Source: Bradyrhizobium sp. ORS 375 (GTDB lineage Bacteria > Pseudomonadota > Alphaproteobacteria > Rhizobiales > Xanthobacteraceae). From it: a DNA stretch of 38,661 bases. The stretch spans positions 1-38,661 of the forward strand of contig NZ_CAFI01000186.1 of NCBI RefSeq assembly GCF_000239775.1. The letters are read 5' to 3'. Both the position numbers and the translations under genes were made by a program. This document shows positions 33,128 to 38,661 of the stretch, in pieces (the stretch's first letter is position 1; each line of letters begins with the position of its first letter). The notes below the pieces were generated by a model that was given only the letters and a program-made list of their open reading frames with translations, was not told the DNA's origin and searched no databases.

Positions 33128-33993
33128 CGGCCGCCGCCTGTGAGATCGATGGCCTGTCCGCCATCGCCGACCGGTTCGATCACGTGCTGCTCGACCAATG
33201 GGGCACGCTGCATGACGGCCGCATGGTGTTTCCGGCGGCGCACGACTGCGTCACCCGGCTTCGCGACGCGGGCAAGCACACGCTCGTGCTGTCGAACTCC
33301 GGCAAGCGGGCGGGCCCCAATGCCGAGCGCCTCGCCCAGCTCGGGCTGCCACGCGCGACCTATGACGGCATCCTGACATCGGGCGAAGTGACCTGGACGG
33401 GCCTGCGCGACCGCACGCGTGCGCCGTTCACCGATTGCGGCGACGCCTGCTTCCTGATCACGCGTGGCGGCGACTGCTCGCTGGTCGACGGGCTCGAGCT
33501 CGTCATCGTCAACGACACCCGCGACGCCGATTTCATCCTGCTCGGCGGGCTCGACGAGGACGTCGCCGAGCCCGACATCTGGCGCGACCTCTTCACACGC
33601 GCCGTCGGCCGGCAGGTGCCGATGATCTGCGCCAATCCCGACCTGATGATGTTCGGCGCAACCGGTCTCGTGCCGGCGCCGGGCACGCTCGCGCGTGCCT
33701 ATGAGTGGCTCGGCGGCGCCGTGAGCTTCGTCGGCAAGCCGCACGAGCCGATCTTCGCGGCCGCGCTGGAGCAACTCGGCCGTCCTGATCCGCGCCGCGT
33801 GCTGATGATCGGCGACTCGCTCGACCACGACGTCGCCGGCGCCCGCGCGCTGGGGATGCAGACCCTGCTGCTCGCCGAGGGCGTGCATCGCACGACGCTC
33901 GGGGACGCGCCCGATTTGGCGGCCGCAACGCGCAAGCTCGCGGGCTCGGCCAGCCGCATGCCGACCTGGACGATGCAGCAGCTTGCCTGGTGA
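33124..33993 (+). CDS. HAD-superfamily class IIA hydrolase-like protein
   Basis: A 289-residue HAD protein of the subfamily often labelled TIGR01459. Motif I reads DQWGTLH: the nucleophile D24 is present but the general acid-base Asp two residues later is Trp (W26), as in related DVWGV proteins, so phosphatase activity may be weak or altered. Motif II is LSNSG (56-60), the lysine motif is GKPHEP and motif IV is MIGDSLDHDVAGA. It may dephosphorylate a sugar phosphate, for example to relieve a toxic intermediate. Coupled to the kinase by ATGA overlap and followed by an aldolase gene after 14 bp. Confidence 0.88.
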   Translation: MTAAACEIDGLSAIADRFDHVLLDQWGTLHDGRMVFPAAHDCVTRLRDAGKHTLVLSNSGKRAGPNAERLAQLGLPRATYDGILTSGEVTWTGLRDRTRAPFTDCGDACFLITRGGDCSLVDGLELVIVNDTRDADFILLGGLDEDVAEPDIWRDLFTRAVGRQVPMICANPDLMMFGATGLVPAPGTLARAYEWLGGAVSFVGKPHEPIFAAALEQLGRPDPRRVLMIGDSLDHDVAGARALGMQTLLLAEGVHRTTLGDAPDLAAATRKLAGSASRMPTWTMQQLAW

Positions 33994-34007
33994 CGAGGAG
34001 ACGAGAG

Positions 34008-35033
34008 ATGCGCGAGCCCGGAGATCTTCAAGCGCTGCGCGCGATGTCGGCGCGCGTCGGCCGCAACATGCTGCTGGTGCAGGGCGCCGGCGGCAACTCA
34101 TCGGTGAAGGACGATGACGTGCTCTGGGTGAAGGCGTCGGGCACGTGGCTGTCAGATGCCAACGAGAAGGACATCTTCGTGCCGGTGCTGCTGCCGGCCG
34201 CGCGCGCGGCGCTCGCCGGTGATGACGAGCGCATTCCGCTGGCCGCTCCCGGTCCCTTGCGCGCATCGATCGAGACCTCGCTGCATGCGCTGATGCCGCA
34301 TCGTGTCGTGCTGCATGTCCATGCCGTCAACACCATTGCCTGGGCGGCGCGCCGCGATGCCCGGGATGAGTTCGCGAGCAGGCTCGAGGGCCTCGCCTGG
34401 CGTCATCTGGACTACTTCCATCCCGGCCTGCCGCTGGCACGCGCGGTCGGCGCCATCGTGGCGCAGGAACGCATCGACGTGCTGATCCTCGGCAATCACG
34501 GCCTCGTCGTCGGCGCAGAGACTTGCGAGCAGGCCGAAGCGCTGGTGCACGATGTGGAGACCAGGCTGGCGCTGCCGGTGCGCACCACGCCCCCGGCTGA
34601 CGAAGATGGGTTGCACCGTCTCTGCGCCGGCACCGACTATCGCCTGCCGCATGATGCCGAGAGCCACGGCATCGCCACCGATCCCTACAGCCGCGCCATA
34701 GCGACCGGCGGATCGCTGTATCCGGATCACGTCGTCTTCCTCGGCCCGGGCCTGCCGACGGTCGAGGGCGCCGACGGCCTCGCCACATTGCTCGCGCGGG
34801 CACAGGCGAGTGGCCTGCCCGCGCCGATCGCTGCGCTGGTGCCGGGCCTTGGCGCCGTCATCCGCAGCGACGCCAGTCCCGGCGCGGAGGCGATGCTGAG
34901 CTGCCTCGCGCTCGTGACCAGCCGCCTGCCGCTCTCAGCCGAGATCAGCTATCTCTCATCCCAGCACGAGCAGATGCTGCTCAACTGGGATGCCGAGCGC
35001 TACCGCCAGCAAGTGACGGCAAGCCGGGGGTAG
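34008..35033 (+). CDS. Class II aldolase family protein, second copy with C-terminal extension
   Basis: A 341-residue protein. Residues 1 to about 190 are a class II aldolase/adducin-type domain resembling the aldolase half of RhaD-like proteins: GAGGNSSVK (27-35), catalytic E89 (SIETSLH), zinc ligands H103 and H105 (HVH) and H164 (GNHG). The additional 150 residues (LYPDHVVFLGPGLPTVEG) are typical of this larger subfamily, which acts on sugar 1-phosphates. Start ATG 34008 follows GAGGAGACGAG; a GTG 18 bp upstream is less likely. It differs strongly from the FucA-like copy at 21655-22437, so the two probably act on different intermediates. Confidence 0.88.
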   Translation: MREPGDLQALRAMSARVGRNMLLVQGAGGNSSVKDDDVLWVKASGTWLSDANEKDIFVPVLLPAARAALAGDDERIPLAAPGPLRASIETSLHALMPHRVVLHVHAVNTIAWAARRDARDEFASRLEGLAWRHLDYFHPGLPLARAVGAIVAQERIDVLILGNHGLVVGAETCEQAEALVHDVETRLALPVRTTPPADEDGLHRLCAGTDYRLPHDAESHGIATDPYSRAIATGGSLYPDHVVFLGPGLPTVEGADGLATLLARAQASGLPAPIAALVPGLGAVIRSDASPGAEAMLSCLALVTSRLPLSAEISYLSSQHEQMLLNWDAERYRQQVTASRG

Positions 35034-35077
35034 ATGGCCTGCGTCGGGGCTCGGATCAGCCGACGCGATCACCGGCC

Positions 35078-35986
35078 TCATTCGGCCGGATAGGCCTCCG
35101 GATCGGGGCTGCTGCTGGGCTTCTTGAACGCGGCCCGCAATGCGGCCGGGATCGGGTAGTTGAAGTTGATTCCGGTCGGCGGAACCGGGGATTCGAACCA
35201 CGTCTTGTAGAGCTTTTCGATCTCCGGGCTCCGATAGAGCGCGGCCGTGACGCGGTCGGCGAGCGCCTTGAATGGGGCATCGTCCTTGCGCAGCATGATG
35301 CCGAACGGCTCGGCCTTGGAGAAGGCATCATCGCTGATGACATAGGCCGCCGGTTCCTTGGAGCGTGCGATCGCAACCGCAAGCTGGACGTCATCGAGCA
35401 CATAGGCCTGCGCCCGGTCGGTCTCCAGCATCAGGAAAGCCTCGGCCTGGTCCTTGGCGGGAACGATGGTGATGCCGAGCTTGCGCTCGACATTGACCTT
35501 GTTCAACTGCGAGATGTTGGTCGACCCGGCGATCGCAACGGCCGTCTTGCCCTTCAGATCGTCGATCCGCCGCAGTGAGCTCGAGGCCTTGGCAGCGAAA
35601 CGCGTTGCGCTGAGAAAATGCGTGTTGGTGAAGGTGACGAGCTTCTGGCGCTCCGCGTTGTTGGTGGTCGAGGCGCACAGAAGGTCGATGGTGCCGTTGG
35701 TCATCAGCGGAATGCGGGTGGACGAGGTGACCGGAACGGTCTCGACCACGAGGTTGGGCAGCCCGAGGTCCCGCTTCACGGCGTCGGCGATCCGCGCGCA
35801 GATGTCGAGCGCATAGCCCACCGGCTTCTGGTTGCCATCGAGATAGCTGAACGGGACCGAGGACTCCTGGAAGCCGACCGCAATCCTGCCGGTCTCTTTG
35901 ATCTTCTGCAGCGTGCCGCTCAATTCCTCGGCACCCGCGGTATTCGCCGCCAGAACCAGTGCCACTACACATCCCCATCGGCGCAT
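35078..35986 (-). CDS. Amino-acid ABC substrate-binding protein (GltI-like), orphan
   Basis: Type 2 periplasmic binding protein (SBP_bac_3) of 302 residues. A signal peptide ends in ANTAGA near residue 19. The mature part opens LSGTLQKIKETGRIAVGFQE and contains DICARIADAVKRDLG, TIDLLCASTTNNAERQK and DAFSKAEPFGIML, the pattern of glutamate/aspartate-binding GltI. No permease or ATPase for it lies nearby, so it would have to share another transporter. It converges on the aldolase gene across 44 bp that hold a 7-bp stem (GCGTCGG and CCGACGC, 35041-35066). Confidence 0.9.
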   Translation of the reverse strand: MRRWGCVVALVLAANTAGAEELSGTLQKIKETGRIAVGFQESSVPFSYLDGNQKPVGYALDICARIADAVKRDLGLPNLVVETVPVTSSTRIPLMTNGTIDLLCASTTNNAERQKLVTFTNTHFLSATRFAAKASSSLRRIDDLKGKTAVAIAGSTNISQLNKVNVERKLGITIVPAKDQAEAFLMLETDRAQAYVLDDVQLAVAIARSKEPAAYVISDDAFSKAEPFGIMLRKDDAPFKALADRVTAALYRSPEIEKLYKTWFESPVPPTGINFNYPIPAALRAAFKKPSSSPDPEAYPAE

Positions 35987-36116
35987 CGAAACCTCTCCTT
36001 GTCGTCATGCCTGGCGTGTCGTATCCGGACAGCAGACTCGCTTCGGCCGATTGCGATGAAAAGGGATAAAAACGCTCCAACATGCATTCCGAAAAGTGAT
36101 GCCATCCGGAGGACGC

Positions 36117-37016
36117 TTAGCCCTGGAGCTGCCGGCTGAAGTCGCAGGTCTTGCGCGCCAGCTCGGCGACAACGGCCGTCAGCGCCGAGGGCCTGTCGTT
36201 GCGGTACATCGCCGAATACGGCACGGCCGGGAGCGCCGGCCGGACCGGAACCATCGAGAGCTTCCCCTCGGCGAACAGCGGCCGGAAACAGCGTCGCGGA
36301 AGGTAGCTGATGCCGAGGCCGGCGACGGCGAGTCCGACGAGAGCCGTGAGGTTGTCGACCGAGATCGCGCGCTTGAACGCGACACCGTTCGCCGTGAGCC
36401 ATCTGTTGATGTAGAGCCCCTGCCCCGAGCGACGGCCCTGCATCAGCAGCGTGTACTCGCCGAGCTCCTCGAATCCGAGAGACCGACGCGACCGCACCAG
36501 ACCGGGCCGCGCGGTCCAGACGTTCTGGACCTCGGCAAGCCTGACCGAGGTCACCTCCGGGTCCGAAAACACGTCCGGAATCACGATAAGGTCGACACTC
36601 CCCTCGATCAGGCGATCGTAGAGCGTGCGGGAGGTATCCACCTCGGGCTCGATCACCACGGCCGGATGCTCCTCCCGTATCGCCGAGACCAGGCGCGGCA
36701 ACCAGGTCAGCGCCGACAGTTCGGTGGTGCCGAGGCGCAACCGGCGCGCCGGGGGCTGCCGTCCGTCCTTCAGCTCGAGGATCTGCCCCTGCAGCGTCAG
36801 CATCTGCCGGCCCAGTGCGAGGATCTCCTCGCCGCGCTCGGTCAGGCGCGCGCCGCGCTGGCTGCGGTCGAACAGCGGAACCCGCGCCGACGCTTCCAAC
36901 TCCTGGACGCGTTTGGAGATCGCGGATTGCGTCGTGTTGAGCTTTGCCGCGGCGCGCTCGAATGTGCCGAGCTCCACGATCCAGTGCAAAGCCTCGAGCT
37001 GCTTCAGCGTGATCAT
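36117..37016 (-). CDS. LysR-family transcriptional regulator
   Basis: A 299-residue LysR regulator. The winged helix-turn-helix is at about 5-65 (FERAAAKLNTTQSAISKRVQELE at 19-41, given here only in part as the recognition region). The effector-binding domain is of normal length. Start ATG 37016. It is divergent from the RraA-family gene over 122 bp and is the obvious candidate to regulate it; it may also regulate the binding protein downstream on its own strand, 130 bp away. Confidence 0.92.
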   Translation of the reverse strand: MITLKQLEALHWIVELGTFERAAAKLNTTQSAISKRVQELEASARVPLFDRSQRGARLTERGEEILALGRQMLTLQGQILELKDGRQPPARRLRLGTTELSALTWLPRLVSAIREEHPAVVIEPEVDTSRTLYDRLIEGSVDLIVIPDVFSDPEVTSVRLAEVQNVWTARPGLVRSRRSLGFEELGEYTLLMQGRRSGQGLYINRWLTANGVAFKRAISVDNLTALVGLAVAGLGISYLPRRCFRPLFAEGKLSMVPVRPALPAVPYSAMYRNDRPSALTAVVAELARKTCDFSRQLQG

Positions 37017-37032
37017 CTGACATTCTCAAAAG

Positions 37033-37115
37033 CGATGGGATGGCATCGTCATTTATCTGTTTTCTGGATCTCGCGCGAGTCCTACACCAGCGCCCGCGCC
37101 GCCGTCGGCGGCGCG
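37033..37115. promoter_or_regulatory. Divergent LysR/RraA control region
   Basis: Two inverted repeats lie here. CGATG-N6-CATCG (37033-37048), close to the LysR start, could be an autoregulatory LysR site. A 9-bp GC stem (arms 37095-37103 and 37107-37115, loop GTC) falls in the leader of the RraA-family gene. Both are short and GC-rich, so chance is not excluded. Confidence 0.3.
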
Positions 37116-37138
37116 CATCATTATCGAGGGGAGCGACA

Positions 37139-37771
37139 ATGAGTGGGAACGAACAGCGGCCGGTTGCGACCATCGATCCCGGGCTGATCGCGCCCTTCAG
37201 GCAGATCCCGACGGCCGTGATCAGCGACAATCTGCAGCGCCTGCCCGGAGCGACTAGCCTGAAGCCGTTCTACAAGGGACCGCCCATGGCCGGGATAGCG
37301 CTCACGGTCAACACCGCGGCGGGAGACAACCTGTTCGTCCATCGCGCGCTCGATATGATCAAGCCCGGCGAGGTGCTCGTGATCAATGGCGGCGGCGACG
37401 AGACGCGCGCCCTCGTCGGCGAGATCATCGCCGCGATCGCCGAGCAGCGCGGCGCGGCCGGAATCGTGCTCGACGGCGCCATCCGCGACTCAGCTGTGCT
37501 GATGACGTCACCGTTTCCCGTGTTCGCTCGCACCGCCAATCATCGCGGCCCCTACAAGAACGGACCGGGCGCCATCAACGAGCCGGTCTCGATCGGCGGC
37601 ATGGTGGTTGCGCCAGGCGACATCGTGGTGGGCGATGCCGACGGCGTCGTCGCCTTCGCGCCGGAGCGCGCATCGCATCTGCTGGAGATGGCGCGGGCGC
37701 AGGAGCAGCGCGAGGCGGAGATCCTGGCAAGCATCCGCGCGGGACGCTACCAGGGCGCCTACGGAAAGTAG
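37139..37771 (+). CDS. RraA-family protein, HMG/CHA-type pyruvate aldolase-like
   Basis: A 210-residue RraA-fold protein. It keeps the metal and catalytic pattern of class II pyruvate aldolases of this family: E95, exactly 20 residues, then R116-D117 (GIVLDGAIRDS). True RNase E inhibitors RraA do not need this motif, so an aldolase or decarboxylase acting on oxaloacetate-like or 4-hydroxy-4-methyl-2-oxoglutarate-like acids is more likely. Other conserved parts are GGGDETRALVGEIIA and GDIVVGDADGVV. ATG 37139 follows GAGGGGAGCGAC. Confidence 0.88.
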   Translation: MSGNEQRPVATIDPGLIAPFRQIPTAVISDNLQRLPGATSLKPFYKGPPMAGIALTVNTAAGDNLFVHRALDMIKPGEVLVINGGGDETRALVGEIIAAIAEQRGAAGIVLDGAIRDSAVLMTSPFPVFARTANHRGPYKNGPGAINEPVSIGGMVVAPGDIVVGDADGVVAFAPERASHLLEMARAQEQREAEILASIRAGRYQGAYGK

Positions 37772-38152
37772 CCGCGCACGGCTGCAGCCGGTCCCCTGCG
37801 ATGCCATCCGACCATTCCCGCGGCCACCTTCTCTCCGAACTACGGCGAAAAGCGGGGCGTGTCATACTGGGCGAGCCGCCGCGGCTCGACTCAAACTCGC
37901 ACGATGCCGCCATAAGCTCGAAGCCCAACCGCGGGAAGTGGATGTGGAGATCGCCGGTTTTCGCATCATGCCGATGGATCACGATCTCGCTCGCATCGGC
38001 CGCGACGGTTGACGCGGATACCGGCACGCGCGCGCCGCGGCCGTTGCTGATACCGCTGACGGGCGGCTACGGGCGCATTCCGGAGGCAAGCTAACGCGCG
38101 CCGCGGCGGGGCCAGGGATTGCGCAGCCGGCGAGGCCCGTTTCGCGGCGGGA

Positions 38153-38212
38153 TTCTCAACCTTCATGATGAGGAGCACCGGCTTCGGCGCGTCTCGAACC
38201 AAGAGGCCCCGG
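38153..38212. repeat. Dispersed palindromic repeat-like element
   Basis: The stretch contains CTTCATGATGAGGAGC, a short GGCTTCGGCGCGTCTCGAA middle and AAGAGGCC at the end. It resembles the very common Bradyrhizobiaceae intergenic element that runs CCTCATGGTGAGGAGC to CGTCTCGAACCATGAGG, here with decayed outer arms. Recognised from memory; copy number in this genome is unknown. Confidence 0.45.
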
Positions 38213-38379
38213 TGAGCGCCGAGCCATATGCGATAGCGCTGCCTGCCCGACGGGCAGCTCAGGCTCGCATGCCGGCGTCTTGCTGCGCAAGCAAGGCTGC
38301 ACCAGGCGCCCGAGACCGTGCGCCAAAAAGCTCATTTCCCCTGTGGGCTCAAGCACATCACCTCTGTCCAGTCCTCCGG

Positions 38380-38661
38380 CCGAAAATGTTTCTGTTTCGC
38401 TTTCGGCGAAATCATGATTGGATGCCCCCGTCCCGCCTCGCCAAGAGGGGCGCATCGCGATCGTCACGACGCGCGGGTGTGGGATGCGGTGGGTGTGTCG
38501 GCTCGCAGCATGGCGATGCGTCATGCGGACGAACGAGCTCGATGCGCCGGCGAAATCGTAGGGTCCTGGCCTCCCGACGCCGAGGCCAAGCGGATGGTGA
38601 TGATCCGTCCGTGACGGGGGCAATCAAGCCGGTCCCCGGGGAGAGGACGTATAAGCCGCCC
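38380..38661. repeat. Fragment of a Bradyrhizobium-type multicopy non-coding sequence
   Basis: Pieces such as TTTCTGTTTCGCTTTCGGCG, CGCCTCGCCAAGAGGGGCGC, CGCGATCGTCACGACGCG, GGGATGCGGTGG and the end GGGGAGAGGACGTATAAGCC look like a sequence that recurs between genes in many Bradyrhizobium chromosomes. It is cut by the window edge. No protein is convincing in it. Confidence 0.4.

Larger units (their letters stand above)
37772..38661. other. About 890 bp without a credible gene
   Basis: Short frames on both strands lack ribosome-binding sites, family motifs and normal codon use. The left 380 bp show nothing I recognise except a palindrome CGGCTGCAGCCG just after the RraA-family stop. The right part contains two stretches that look like dispersed non-coding repeats of Bradyrhizobium-type genomes (listed separately). 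Confidence 0.6.

Noticed and set aside
37575-38027. Minus-strand frame with a plausible-looking stretch around 37900-38027
   Set aside because: It overlaps the end of the RraA-family gene, has only a GTG start without a ribosome-binding site and turns Arg/Pro-rich; it may be a decayed fragment but I cannot support a gene.
38318-38614. 98-codon plus-strand frame
   Set aside because: It lies in the repeat-like non-coding tail, has no ribosome-binding site and resembles a translated intergenic repeat.

Overview
The window is GC-rich, densely coded alphaproteobacterial chromosome. Operon style, the number of ABC importers and two dispersed-repeat-like stretches at the right end suggest Bradyrhizobium or a close relative; this is recognition by eye, not a search. 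It holds 33 protein genes. I saw no tRNA, rRNA, CRISPR array, transposase or integrase.

Region A (1-14900, all minus strand) is a long co-directional block. In transcription order it carries a branched-chain-amino-acid-type binding protein, an AraC-family regulator, LivH and LivM permeases, LivG ATPase, a LivF ATPase fused in frame to a Tm-1-like (UPF0261) domain, the TIM-barrel partner of Tm-1-like proteins, a 965-residue flotillin-like SPFH protein with a 44-residue repeat coiled coil, two tandem SRPBCC proteins, and FAD, 2Fe-2S and (partial) molybdenum subunits of a xanthine-dehydrogenase-family hydroxylase. Genes are 2-16 bp apart or overlap by 8 bp, except for gaps of 75 to 200 bp around the AraC gene and before the flotillin gene. 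I infer a system that imports and oxidises one small organic compound, probably at the membrane. This is the best candidate for an undescribed system here.

Region B (15388-20113, plus) is a complete ribose-type sugar importer: binding protein, double ATPase and two permeases, with ATGA overlaps. Its 487-bp upstream region has a perfect 14-bp palindrome of LacI-operator type and a 12/14 match 129 bp away. No LacI gene is in the window.

Region C (20150-35033) is a polyol or sugar-alcohol catabolic island. A SorC-family regulator heads a minus-strand operon: Tat-exported binding protein, two permeases, two different ATPases (resembling the rhizobial glycerol importer GlpVPQST), an erythritol-kinase-like FGGY kinase, a 2-hydroxyacid dehydrogenase, a class II aldolase and a GlpD/EryB-type flavoprotein. 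Divergent from the regulator, a plus-strand operon encodes a D-ribulokinase-like kinase, a class IIA HAD protein and a second class II aldolase. The logic appears to be uptake, phosphorylation, oxidation, then aldol cleavage; the substrate is not known.

Region D (35078-38661) has an orphan GltI-like binding protein, a LysR regulator divergent from an RraA-family aldolase-like gene, and about 890 bp with no credible gene but with repeat-like sequence.
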